From assembly GCA_009760855.2 (NCBI GenBank), contig WPIO01000005.1:11437001-11501000 (forward strand): 64,000 bases of DNA, written 5' to 3'. How positions within the stretch are numbered: position 1 is the stretch's first letter; the number at the start of each line of letters is the position of its first letter. Shown one piece after another: positions 11,931 to 26,300 of this stretch. This stretch comes from Cristatella mucedo (taxonomy: Eukaryota; Bryozoa; Phylactolaemata; Cristatellidae). The notes beneath the pieces are model-generated. The model had not been told where the DNA came from. It did no database searches and worked only from the letters and a program-made list of their open reading frames with translations. Both the position numbers and the translations under genes were made by a program.

Positions 11931-14900
11931 CTACAAGCAGAAGTAAAGCTGATTCTCTCCGTAAATTAAACATGCAAACCAATATGAAGTTCACGAATTT
12001 ATGCACACAGTACGATATCCATACAGGTGATAAAATGACGACTGAAGGTTATTTGACATTGAACTCAGCTATCTAATTTCTAATGAGAGCTCAATTTCGT
12101 TCTAGCTTAAAAGGCACCAGCGGAGAAAGTGGTTTACTCATCGACCAAGAGCAAAATCTATACGCATGGGTAAGCTAAAGAAATCAAATTTAGTATTTAG
12201 ATTAAGGAGTTAAGAGGTTAAGAACTAAGTGGGGGTACCAGCGTTGAATTAGCAACTAGATGACTGCCTAGATGTCGACGACCTGTGCCAGGCAAGCGAG
12301 ACATGCAGTTTGGGTCTGGGTAATGGCTTCCGTGTAGCATTTTGATTCGGGCATCACTGGAGACTAGTGTTAACTTATTTAACCCTACTCGAGTGTTGCC
12401 AATAAACTTGCTTGCTAGGTCTGAAAGCATAATTGATTGCATTCTTTCTGAAGGTATCGAACGCTTTGCTACGGAAACTGAAATGACCATTACATGGTCA
12501 TGAAATGGTTGTTCTTTGTGTACAGGCTAGCTTTATCAGCCTTCGCCTGCCAGTGAAATGGCAAGAGAACTCACTTTCCATGCTCAGAAGTGATGTATGT
12601 GGCAGTATCGCAACAGGGAATTTTAAAAATCATTTACAAAAACCAATGAAGTCAGGCAAGCATTACGTGAAAGCTTTGCAGCGATTAAGAATACAAAGGA
12701 GTGGATGTTCTGACGTAAAAAGGCAAAGCACACTCATTACTCGCCAGTGCATTGAGAAACAATAGAATTAGCAGTTAACTAGGTATTCATCGAGACTTCA
12801 TGTTTGTTTCCTTCTCTCGGTCTCGCGAAGCATTGCTAGCAGGTACCCGAATTCAGTCACCTGTCCGAGCCAACAGATTGTTTGTTTTGGTGAATAGATT
12901 CCTTGTACTGCAAAATTCTCAGATGCCTCGCTATTATACATGTCACTACTTTTGGTACAGAGTTTAATATGTTAAGTGCGAGTGTACGCGCAGTCTGCTC
13001 ATTAGCAATCTGGCATTAAGTGCAGCAGTTATGCGTACCTGCTTGAGTAAACTTGTCTGCTTGACTAATTGTGTCCATATACAGAAGCCATGTAGATAGA
13101 TTTTCTGCACAAAGAAGGCCAACTATACAAATTGTTGTCACTAGCTGGTTTCCTCAAGCGTTTATGGGTTGACAGTGCTGCGACAAACTCCCAGTTATGT
13201 TTCAAAAGACGTATATTGACAGGGATAAGTAATGATGGCTGTATCGTGATGCATTCAGTGTTCTCTGGGCGCTAAGATTGCTGCACAGTGATATGCAAAT
13301 ATTGCAGTGTTGTTAGTAAGAACCTTGCTCAAGCTAAATGAAATAAAAGGAATATATACCTGAAAAAACGCTAATGCATGGCTGAAATAAAGCGACTTGA
13401 CACTCTTAATTGTCGATCTTAATTGATAATTAGCTGTCGTAGAGAAATCATTGTCAAATCTCGGAATTTTGGTGCACTCTTCCACCTCCACCTGATATGT
13501 AAAGGTTTTATCCAGAAGACCGACGCCACAGCTAGTCATCGTGCTTGTTGATCCCTGTCCACAACTAGAGGTGTCTATTAGCAAGTGAAGGAAAGCGTTA
13601 AATTGGCTTGACAAGTCATTTACTGAGACCTCTAGCTAGAGCGGGCTAACTAGAGTTAGGTACCACATTTCTTTCAGTTTAATCGCAATACAAGACGCAT
13701 GGCCGATAGCTATCCGTATGAGGCTGAGATTTTCTATTGTTTAGACTCCCAGTTCAGCCCTTTAATCTCCTTCCGAAACCCGAATTTAATTACCTTTTAG
13801 AGAGAGAGAGAGAGAGAGAGAGAGAGTAAATGCTTGGTATGAAATCTAGGTTAGAGCCTACACCGTCCAAATAGCCAAGCAACTAGATAAACTTAAAAGC
13901 AAAAACTCAGCTTTTACGTAAAACTTTCCATGATGCAACATACACACTCAGCTAGAGGCACTAGAAAGAGATATATTCTTCTGAACCTCTCATAGACCCT
14001 GAGATCGTTACCTGTAAGATACTCATCAATATCGCTGGCGGAAGCTTTTTCTCCCGGCTTGAGCACGATGAAGGCGGTCGGTAGTTCGTCACCGTCGTCG
14101 GCTGGCGTTCCAACGACTGCAGCGTCGCGTACTGCAGGATGAGTCAGCAGAATTCCCTCCAGCTCCGCAGGTGGCACCTATAGAGGTATGGGTAGTTAAG
14201 ACACGCCGATATGCCGTAGTGTATGTATGAAAGGAGTGCCAACGTATTCAGTCAACTTTCGCTGCAATTAAGGCCGACATTCGATGGCTGCCAACTTCCG
14301 AAGACTCCCTCGCAGAAGCGGAAAATAAAGGAGCGAAATAAAGCGTCAGAAAAGACGTCTGTCCACTTTAGCGTGCATAACAGATGGCAAGGCGTCCTAA
14401 TGCATGCGTACTTGTAGATACGAAATATAGATTGGGCGCATAAATACCCTTTTCCTCTTAAAAAGATCCATCGTACCTGAAAGCCTTTGTACTTAATAAG
14501 CTCCTTAAGTCTGTCAACGATGTACAAGTGACCATCTTTATCGAAGTAACCGATGTCACCTGAGAATGCATAAATGTTACGAACGTGAAGAGGATCGCAG
14601 CCGTCCGCGTGACGCGAGAACGCTGCGCCACACTGTGGGTCTCTCACCAGTTTTTAACCAGCCATCTGGTGTAAGCGTTTCCGCTGTGGATTTGGCATCT
14701 TTAAAGTACCCTCTCATAACGTTAGGCCCTTTGATCAGCAGCTCTCCTCGGCTTTCCGCTTTCAAGTCGTCCCCCGTGCTTACGTCGACCACCTGTGGCA
14801 GGCAGAGGCTAGGCAAGTTGGCGCGACAGCTTAAAATTGCAACGTTTATTTTATCACAAACTCGGAGGGCTTTTTCATCAAGTGGAATTAAGACATAATT

Positions 14901-17900
14901 TGGTGATATACGTCGGTGCCTGTGGGGGCATAGGAAATGGTGGGCGGCCCAGGTCACTGCCCCCAAGCTGTTGGAGGGGGAATGTCTCCTGTACTTTACC
15001 TGCCTTCACTACTCAGCGGGCTCTTGAAATTAACGTAGAAGATAAACTGGTATACGTATTACTTGATGCGAAAGAGCGAAGAGAGAAAAGGAGAAGAAGA
15101 GAGAGAAAGACGCGAGTGATCGAAAGTCATGATAACAAGAAACTACGGCTCAATAATAATAATAATAATAATATTGCACTTGATAAAGCGCCCTCAGAGA
15201 ACTTAATCTCTTTCTAGGCGCTTTAAATTTGCTGCAAAGTGATACGCAACAGAATAGTAAGTAAAATCATGCTTGAAAAACAAACAAAATGAATAACATG
15301 GTTAGGGGTTACATGCACTGGGTCAGCATGCAAATGTGGTTAGTGGCAGCATGAACAGTGTCAGCACGCATAAGCACATCGAGGACGAATCACAAGGACC
15401 CACTAAATGCTGTCCTAAATAGGTATGTCAATACTATGGGCGCACAAAAAATAGACCGTTGCTAAGCCTTCACCCTGTTTTATGCAGCACCGTAGTACGT
15501 CCAAAGGGATACTGCAATGTTAGAGAGAAGAAATAGCGTCTCCTGTCGGCGCGGGAAGTTGCACCCGCGATTCCGATGTGAAAGACTGAACACGCAGCGA
15601 AGCCCTAATTTTGACAGGCTTAGAAATAAACCACCGTGGGGCTCGAGAGACTTTGTTAAAGGTCACTCACGACGAGCCACGGTGGAGCCGAGTCGTAGGA
15701 AGCGATTCGAGTCGAAGTCTCGCGAGAACGGGAGTGCCTGCGTTAGCCAAGGGGTTCTGGGGGAGCGACCGCTGAGGAGTCTCGGAGATCCAACCAGATG
15801 CGACCTGAGGAGCCGCGGAGATCCAACCAGATTAATGCCGGCTGCCGTTCCTGCAGCGGCGCCCGCACTATCGCCGACGACACCACTGTGCTCGAAATAG
15901 AGCGCGCAAGCGCTCGTGCATGAGAATAGTAGTGCTGGATCGCCCGTGTAGCGCCCTGAGAAATTAAATCTAGCGCTGTAAACTGTCTTCGAGTGAAAGT
16001 CACAGTCACGGCTACCAATTAGCATGGTCTTTAGCCAGTAGCATGTATGGAGTCGTGCATTGGTAAGCGAAGCGCGAATGAACGAAAAAAACTCAAGCTC
16101 ACCGGGGCGAAAGGAAAGGCAACTGTAACAGATGCGTCTTTTGCCGAGACTAAACCGATGCAAGTAGTGAACGTAGCCGGCAGCGAGCTCCAGACTTAAA
16201 GTGCAGACAAACTAAAGGCTCGGTCGTCAATATATTTCAATTTAGTGCAAGGCAAGTCGAGACGACTAGATGGAGAATTAAAACAGAGCCGCAAGTGCTG
16301 ATGTCGCCAATAAATTATCTCCTCAACCGTTCCCAGATTAGCTCCTTACCTGATGATCCTTGTGATGATCTAGCCGATCGCTTCTATCGATTCTTTGTGC
16401 AGAAGATAGACAAGATCAGGAAATCCATCCCTGCGATGACAACCTCCCCACTAGATTGCTGTTCCTCGGTTTCTGGTTGCACCTCAATGTCTGCATTTAA
16501 GCAGGTCACTAGTGATCTAGTCCTAAAGTTCGTATCTCAATCAAAGAAGACAACAAGTCCTCTGGACCCTATTCCCACTGTCCTGCTCCTACGTTGCATT
16601 GATCTGCTGCTGGCATGCAGAACTAACATCATTAATATGTCATTAGCCTCAGGTCATGTCCCAGCACCTTTCAAAAAAGCTGTAGTCAGGCCACTTCTCA
16701 AGAAATCAACACTAGACCAAGAGAACTTTAGCAACTACCGCCCAGTCTCCCTTCTACCATTCCTATCAAAGACACTCGAACGGGTCGTAGCAGACCAGCT
16801 GAACTCACATATCGAAACCTCACACCTTGCTAGTAAGTTCCAGTCTGGCTTTAGAGCTAATCACTCCACAGAGTCAGCATTGCTTAGGGTATACAACGAC
16901 CTACTTAGGAATGCAGACATGTGTAGAGTGTATCTGCTTGTTTTGCTCGATCTTTCGGCAGCTTTTGATACCATCGATCACAAAGTTCATCTAGAGCGCC
17001 TCTCATCTCGCCTGGGCATCACTGGCACTGCTCTGCAGTGGTTCAGGTCCTATCTCAGTGGGAGACTCCAGAGTATTGACGTGAATGGACAAAGATTATC
17101 TGAAGTACCTCTGAAATATGGAGTACCTCAGGGCTCCGTGCTAGGTCCGGTTCTTTTCACGGTTTATATTCTACCTCTTGCTGATGTGATTGCAGAGCAC
17201 AATCTAGGCTTTCACTTCTATGCGGATGACACTCAGCTGTACATTTGCTCTGATCCCTCCTAACCTTCGAGCACCTCCAATTCTCTCAACTCACTTGCTG
17301 CATGCATTGATGACATCCGCACATGGATGGCAGCAAATTTTCTAAAACTAAACGATGATAAAACTAACTTACTAGTAATGGACAAACCCAGTATCATTCA
17401 GAGATTTGAAAGGCTGACTCTCAAAATTGGCTCTGCCAGCATATCTCCAGTTGAATCAGCTCGAAATCTAGGTGTCATATTCCAAAGCGACCTCTCGTTA
17501 GATGACCATATCAGTTCCACAGTCAAATCTACCTATTTTCAGCTTCATAACATTGCTAAAATTCGGGCTTGTTTAGATAAGGATACCACGTCCAAGTTGG
17601 TCCATGCATTCGTCACATAACGTCTCGACTTCTGCAACTCACTGCTTACTGGCCTACCAGCATGTGCGATCAGGTGATTGCAGCTGGTGCAAAACTCTGC
17701 AGCTAGGCTTGTCTGTCGTGAGCGTCGCGGTTGCCACATTACTCCACTTCTCGCCGAACTGCACTGGCCACCAGTCAAGCAACGGATTGACTTCAAGGTT
17801 TTGTGGCTCACTTTTAGGTCCCTTCATTCTTTGGCTCCAGCCTATCTCTCAGATCTACTCCTCCATCAGGCCAAGCATCGTACCACCCGCTTTTCGGAAT

Positions 17901-20900
17901 CCAACAGTTTACCAATACCTCGTACAAACCTCAAATCCTTTAGAGACCGTGCATTTAGTTCGTATGCTCCCAAAGCCTGGAACTCCCTCCCGACGTGCGT
18001 CAGAACATCCCCTGACCTGACCACATTTAAAAGGAACTTAAAAATACACCTATTTAGGACAGCATTTAGTGGGTCCCTGTGATTCGTCCTTGATGTGCTT
18101 ATGCGTGCTGACGCTGTGCATGCTGCCACTAACCACATTTGCATGCTGACCCTGTGCATGTCACCCTAACCATATTATTCATTTTGTTTGTTTTTCAAGC
18201 ATGATTTTACTTACCATTCAATTGCATTTACCTTTGCAGCAAATGTGAAGCGCCTAGAAAGAGATTGAGTTCTCTGAGGTCGCTTTATCAAGTGCATTAT
18301 TATGATATTATATTATATATATTGTATTATATTACATTATATTATATGTGCATTATTATTATTATTAAGTGTTCTATCCCTGGCAGAATCCTGAAGAATA
18401 CAAATGAAGCAAGCGCTACGAAGCGAGACTAACTTTCTCAGGTGCAGCAGCACTACACGCAGCTGTACCGATGGTAACAGAGCATGGCAGGAATGAAGAG
18501 CACCCGTAGCTAAATATAGGAACTACTACAACCACAGAAGGCTAAATGTGAACACTACCAGCCGTAGCGTATAAATCTTCACCCAAGTCCAAACCTCAAC
18601 TGACTATTTATTTCACGAGGTTGTAGCCTTGTAGGCCCCAACCATAGAGTGTGAAATAGCCTGTTCGCAATAATTATAATTCAGGAATCACAGATAACGT
18701 AAAGGCAGTCACTGTGTGGCTGATCTTGCGTGCCAACGTTTCAGAAGTGATCCGCCAATGAATGATTCAAGCGTTTAATACAAGCCGAATTCGCAGCCGT
18801 GGCCTTCAGCACGGTGATAACTGCACCTTCACTAAGGACGAGAGTGAATAAAAACTACGAGGTCTTGTGTCTATCTGCAGCCGAGCAGAATTTGGCCCGG
18901 TTTCAAATGTGGTGCCGATTAAAAAAAAAGCTCATCGTAAATTGACGGATATTTCTTGTGCGAATAGCAATTTCGAAGGCGGTGCTCACGAGCACCGACC
19001 GGAGAGAAGGCAAATGGCGGAAAGCTACGACACGATGATGCAGCCGCGCAATCACAATCCTTGGCCTCGTCCTGCATCGAGTCGTGCAAGTCGATCGGAT
19101 ATGAGCTACTTTCAAGATAATGCTAGTTGCGAATGACACCCAAACCCCTTGTAGCCGAGTCAGGCTCTACAATATGCAAATGTTGGTACAAGAGCAGAGA
19201 AGTGCAGCGCGTTTCGGCGAATGAGTCGCCCTCACCCTAGCTGACACATGAGGCAGAAGAACTCCGGACGATCCAAGTTTGAAGTTCTTTCTTGGGTTCA
19301 TCGTGATTACTGGACTGGCTTCGCTCATGCCGAATCCTGAAATAATACCGTACATGCGTTAAGAGGTCATTGCTGCACATCGAAATTGAAGCAATTAGCG
19401 TGTGAGTGAGAAATATTGTGGTATATTAATGAACGATATACGAAGACAACCTCAAATAATTCCCGCGTTGTCAGTAGCAGTAACCACCTGAGAACTTTAA
19501 GCTATAAGTTACAGAGAACAAAATATATATCGTTTAAGAAGGAAGTTAATATTAATGTATCTCTGTCAGTAACTCCACAAAGTCATAAAGACCATGTGGG
19601 TGTTACGCAGGAGACCGTCACATCCCTACGTGATGGCTCTCGCTAAAAGAAAAGTATGCCTGTTTCGAGTATGTTATACCATCCAGGCCATTCAATGCTC
19701 TATGGGGCTGTCCTGTGAATCCATATGCTTACTTCACATTGTTAACGGATTCATGGAGGAATCTTTGATGCAAGAAAGCATAGCAATGCAAGAAAGCACA
19801 GCTCAAAGAGAATCTGTGGCACCATAAATTCTGTGAAATTAAGCGAATGCGTTTAACCTGCTCAGTGGCTGACCGAGCAGCGTTCAATCGTTTCCCGTTT
19901 CAGAGAAAGACGAGCAGAACAAAGAAGGGGGCCCAATTATACCTTGTAATCTACCCCATGCGATTGGGCAGCGAGTACACCGCTAAGATGCAGCTGCTTT
20001 GGCGATTAGTGGTGCGTACGAGAGGTACTTATTTATGCATCTGCACTGAGGCCGAGTAATGTGAGCGTCCAACGGCAGCAGCTCAGAACGTATTCAGATT
20101 GCAGTTATCCTGTACTGCATAGCCCCTAGCTGGAAAGAAGGAACCTCTTGAAATAGGCTTAATGTCACCATAAATGTCTACCGGAAATATTGCATGACAA
20201 GCTCTCAGCCAGCTTGGCTCCGGGCCTCAGGGCTCACGACCCGACTGGGTGCGAAGGGAGCGAAGCGAGAAACTTCGAGCAGAGCGCTATAAACACCTTG
20301 CTGGGGTTGATCAAGTGGCTCAAGTTTGCCAGCAGACATCTTCTCCGAGGTTAGCTTACGTTTTAGAGCAAATCCGAGGAGAAAAAACTGCTATTACGCG
20401 TGGATTTCTATTTGCACTAAGGCAGTAGCTCAGAATCCCAGGCACGCTTCGATTGTATTCCGTGCGCACAATTGCGTCAGTTAGCACTTTACATTCACAC
20501 CACAATTTTTAAATATACGTACAAACATTTCCTCATTACCTTGCTGGAAGATTTTGACTGATTTAAATTTTTCCATGAACGCAGCACCCTGATGCTCTGA
20601 CAAAGGTGCCGCACCGCATGTCACGCCCCTGATAGAGGTCAGATCGTATGAGCAGGTCAACGGATCTTTCGTCAGTGCAACAATAACTGGTGGAACTAGC
20701 GACATGATGGTGATCTGCAGCATACATGCAAATACATGCATACTGTAGCATTGAAGGCGACAGTGTGTTTCATGAAGAACAACGCTTACCAGAAAACATC
20801 TGTCAGACAATGTATAATAAAAACGTCATACACAGACACAAAGGCACTCAAGCAATGTGGAAGACTGCAGTATTCCTACTTAACAGCCAATAATGGTGCT

Positions 20901-23249
20901 CCGAAGGAAAACTCCGACGCAACGGGTAGTCAAGGCACTGTTGCTCCACTTCGGCGCTTGATGGGACGATATTTAGCATTACCCCTTCTCCTCCCGCAGG
21001 ACAAGTTGAGTAACAAGAGCACTGCCGAGCAGGGTAGCTCCAAATCCTTTAGCGATGAAGCACCCTACCGCCATTCGTCTTTTTCAGGGGTGGAAGGTCG
21101 GCCAAGGTGAGAAGTCGACGCCTTGTTTGAAGGCCGGCGTAACGTACGAAACGCCTTGGTTATAACCATTCGTTCATCAGAGCAGCGTAGCTTATAATCA
21201 CTGGAAGATGCATAGCGTGGGCTGGCTGCTTCCCAGTGTGGTTATTTTGAGATTATGACACTGTCGTTGGATTATGGGCTGTTGCGATTTATGACAGTGA
21301 TATATAAGTAACGGGCGGCAAAGGCCGGGAGTGAGGTCGAGGACGCCGGGTGGGCAGTCACGTACTAGCCCGCCGCGGCGTCTGTGCGAATAGACGTCTT
21401 TGAGGCCGCTTTGTTGTTCTGCCTGGTATCGCGTACCTGCCGCTTAGAGAATGTCAGACTACAAGCTATTTCGGCAGAAGTGGCAGCGTACCCCACGTCA
21501 GGAAATGATGCTGAAGAACTACTACGCCGGGGACGACTTCGTAAGCTGGCTGCTTGACTCGGAGAGGAGGCTTAGTAAAAGAGGTGTCGATCCAGCTTTG
21601 TGGCACATTTTCATATTTATGTTCTTGGCAGGCGGTGCATTAACGTTCGCTGCGACCCTTCCTGACTTGGTGCAAGTGGACTACGCCCAACTGCGTGCAA
21701 CACTTGTGAAGGTGTTTGCAAGCCCTGAATGTGAGTAGAGGCTTCGGCAGTCGGACTTGCAGGGTGCCAGGAAAGCGGAGGCTATAAAAAAGAAGCGGCT
21801 GGAGGTGGAGGCCAGTAAAACGCGGCTGCTGCGCTCGGATTTGGTAATAGCTGGTCTGACTGAGGAGGCCTACAAGAGCGACCGGAAGTGGCAGCAGCAA
21901 TCACCAACGGAGTACCGGGCGACGAAGGCAGAGCCAGTAAAGACGCCGGTGGAGCCCGCAGAGACGGCGGCGTGTGCCAGAAAGGAGGCTGCGTCTGCTA
22001 AAGAGGTAGCTCTGTCTGCAAGAGAAGAGGCTCTGTCTGTCAGACAAGAGGTTGTGTCTGCCAGAGAGGTGGCAGAGGCTGGGAAAGCACTGGTAGAGAG
22101 CGAGACAGCGTCGGTAGCCATCGAGTCGGCGCTAATGGTCTCGGAGACGACGGTGGTATGGAGCGAAGCGTTAGCGTTGGCGGAAGTGCGCGAAGCGCCC
22201 GGTATGGAGGAGGGCGAGAAGCTTGCCGAGAAGGCACACGAGATGCTTGCAAACCTATCGGAGGTGAAGACCGTGGAGTGGCAGCAACAGATGGTGGCGC
22301 ACATTGAGGTCGCCTCGGTTTCCGAACTGCTGGTGGTGGAGACGCGAAAGCAGCAGATGACGTGAGCGAGACACCCGTCGAGGAGGCGACAGGTCTACGC
22401 CTAGAGACCAAAGGCAATCGCGCAGGAGTGGCAGACGGAACTGATAAAGGCGGTCGTACAGAAGCTAAGGCTCAATGCATCTGCCTCATGGGTGCTGCGA
22501 GAGGCGACACTGGTTGCAGATCAGAAAATAGCGGCCGGCGTAAGGGCGAATTCCCATAAGCCCCGTGCGGTGGCAGAGACTGGTCCTGCATTAAAGACTG
22601 GTGGTGCGGTGGAAAGCTGCGTGGCTCGAAGATGCGGCAAAGCTCGTGCAATACATAGCCGGCAAATTAGCAAAGACCGCGCTTTCACTTTCCTCCTCTG
22701 AGCGGCCGTTACCTAGCCTCGTGCTAGAAGAGAAGGCAGTTACGGCCGGCATGTATTATTATTGCGCTGTTGTAATGTAATGTATGTAATGTATCTCCGT
22801 CAGTAACTCCACAAAGTCATAAGACCATGTGGGTGTTACGCAGGAGAGTTTTGTATAGCGAACTCACAGCCTAAGCGGCTTTCGGTACGCATTTGGTAGC
22901 CAACAGACTTCGTCTCACGCAACAAAGAGAAAGTGGGAAGCATATCAGAGTCAGGAGAGCAGTTGAGGTAGTGAGTAGCATAGAAGTAGCAGCTCAGGAC
23001 CGCTGAAAAGGATGAGCCATAGTCGGCAGCAATAGAGTAGTTGTCGTTGCGTAAGAATTGTAGAAGCGAGTTCCACAGTCTGGGACCTGAAGAGCTAAAG
23101 CTTCTGTCGCCAACTGTCTGTAAGCGGAAGAATGGGACAGCTAATTTATTGTCCACACAGGATCTGAGGGCGCGAACAGGCTGAAACTGATGCAGCAGCT
23201 CAGCTAGGTGTGAAGTGGTGGAACGAGACTTTTGCGTTTAAGTATATAA

Positions 23250-23346
<97 letters not shown>

Positions 23347-26300
23347 AGGACCGGAAACAGCTAACCGCGTCACAACAGCGGCCCTCGTGGAACGCCCATA
23401 CGGCCGTCTGCGCGTGCTCACACATGTCTGGCACGCGCAGCGTGATTGCTTTATCTAACCCAACTAAGCGTCTCTCTTTAAGCTAAAACTGACGCCTTCC
23501 TTTGAATTTCTTGGTAAGTGTAGTATGTCGTGGTCATTTTAAAGAATTTTCTAGCAAATATAATTAGCATGTGCGTATTTTGTGCGAATCATGGCGATAA
23601 TTATTTTTCATCACTGAAGCCTAGCCTATTATGGATGTTGCAAATGTAAATATTTAATTTTTCAAAACAGATCTTCGCTAGGTGTTCTTTATGGAAAAGC
23701 AATGCGATTGTCCCATGATTTCAAGGTTGACAACGTTTCCGCTATTTGGCGCTGGCCTCATGTTTCCAGAGGACCCCAAGTTCCACCGCTGCGTAGCAAC
23801 GGTCTGCTGCTTTTGCAGGAGATGGCAATCAATCATCCGGTCTGGTGAAGTCATCGCCTGGGCAGCACGGTGAAAGATGAGACGATACCGACCAGGACAC
23901 GGAGGCTACTCTGCAGCTGCTAAGCAGCAATTGCAGCCTCGATCATTTTGGCCAAAGCGAGGTGCTCGTAGTCTAGCTACCCAGGAGACAAATTGTGTTA
24001 ATAAATAATTAGGAAGCTGATAAGGCGCTGAAAAAAGTAAAGTGGTCCACAGACACACAGATATACGTTACAAGCGTATTTAAGCATAGACAATTTAAAT
24101 TGCCGACACATGCCAAATAACTAGATTGTATTCATGTATTTATACTATGGGTACATTCGCGTACAGTGACAATGCCTAAATGTGTACTAAAATTACCCGT
24201 CGCAGTGCAATCCAAGCATTACTTGGAACTTTCATATACGCAGACGCTTAATGTCATCGGTGAATCTGATTGTGCTGTTTCGGCTAGTGTAGCTGATAAT
24301 AATAATAACGCACTTGATAAAGCGCCCTCAGAGAACTCAATCTCTTTCTAGGCGCTTTATATTTGCTGCTAAGGGAAACGCAATTGAATGGTGAGCTTGC
24401 AGTCTAATGCAGTGCTAAACAGTAAGTGGAGATTAAATGACTCACCTAGAAAGCAAAGAATCTACTGATCAACCAAAAATTACTACGTGCTCGGGATGAA
24501 CAATCAATTTTGCTCGACTTGCAGGATGATTTTGTATTTCCACACTCTTCGAGAACGATACACTAACTACGGTAACCGTGCAGAATGACGCTGGAAAAAT
24601 GTAAGTCGCTGGTAAGTCGCCGAGTTTATTTGTTTTGCTTCAAGTACGAATGAAATGCAGGTGTTTGGAAGCAGTCACCAGCTAGTTAACATACATAATG
24701 TTTTGGCTTGAGAAGTAGTAGTAACGATAGGGTGCATCTTCGTCTGTAACTCTGTGAAGTCACGAGGAAAGTGTCGTTGGGGCGACTTTTCTCTAATGGA
24801 TATGAGTCATATGCAGTGCTTGATGATGCGCTTATGTTAGGTACTAGATTTCATCTCAACCAAAAAAGAATAAGTTGAATTCATAAATGAGTCGGGAAGA
24901 AAGTCAATGAAGTAAGTGATATAGAAGTGGCAGCATGAGAGATGGCTGGAGAAGTCGGCAGCAGAAGCTAAGGTATTGCTGCATGAGCTGTACGCTCTCT
25001 AAATATCAGCTGTCCGTTTTTGGTACGCTCTAGTTTTCTCTCTTGCTCATTGCCATAAAGTATAAATCAACAGAACCTAATTTATTTACTTTTTAATATG
25101 TATATATGAATATACAATCTAAGAATGCAGAAAATTCCGACTTTCTTCTCACCTGCTGCCAGCTCTGGCACTTCTCTCCAGCCAGTCTGCGCTGCTACTT
25201 CCGTTCTATAAACATCTCAGTTGCCCTTTTGACTCAGCTATGCATCTCACTTTCTTTTTTTCGCAGGGCGTGGTCTATTAGCTACCCTGTGCACAACGCA
25301 AGCTGATTAGGCTTCGAATGCGCTACAGAAAACTCTCTGGTGTATTAACCACTTGGTATTGCCGGCTTTTTGGAGCCACATATTTAACGGAATGTAGTTA
25401 TATAGCTATTGAAGCTATTGAACTTATTTTGTGTGCCATAAGATGTTGTATTTACTTTAATCCTGGATACGTTTCATTACTTTAATAAATTTAATTCAAG
25501 CATTCGCTAAAACTGAATTTTAGTATAGGCTATTTCCGCTATGCTTATAGTGCACGGAAGTACTACAAAGTTGAAGACGTTAGAAAAAGAATAAGCTGAC
25601 GTCCAACTTTGTTTCCAGTTTGTCTTACTTGTTCGCTGAGACTTCTCTAATTATGTTTTTGACAAAGCTCCAGTCTATTTTGCTACGGTAACCCCGTAGT
25701 CTTAGCCCAGGGGTTACGTGCTTACGTTTCACGATCCTGGTCAAAAGTTGACTGCTTTAGTAGGCAATTCTTTATTGCCCACTGCAAGCCGTTTGTTCAC
25801 ACAGATTAGTTAAAAGCAGACAGCCATGTGGCACGTGGAGATTCTCTGTAGCGCCTATCAGTAGCTCTTTGGTCTGGAGGACTAGTGCAATCAGAAAGAA
25901 ACTAAACTCGATGGGTTGGCTGATGTCGGTTGAGATACAGAAGTCATCAATAATTTGGCTGTGTTTACGCAGACTGAGAACATGAACTATTGAATACGCA
26001 CCCGGCATTCAAGTATCGCTTTCACGTACACAATGAGCCGACTTCGCTGGCCGTGGATGCGGACGTGCTCGGCGCACGTGCTCGGCTCCGCAAATGTCCG
26101 CTTCGCTCGGTAATGGAGGGTGTGGCCTCTGAGGGCGGCTCACTGGTGGTCTCACATTCGGAGACGAGCGTGGAGCGCGAGTTAGGCCAAATGGCGTTTT
26201 TGCTGCCATTATTTTCATTGCGAAACATCACTCGTTACTTAAGGTCATTAGCGGACGAAGCTTCGCAGCAATGAGATTCGCCATTTCAGATTTGAGCGGA

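Noticed and set aside
23200-23458. Tyr-Ile and Arg-Glu repeat frames on both strands
   Set aside because: Translations of the TA/GA microsatellite, not genes.
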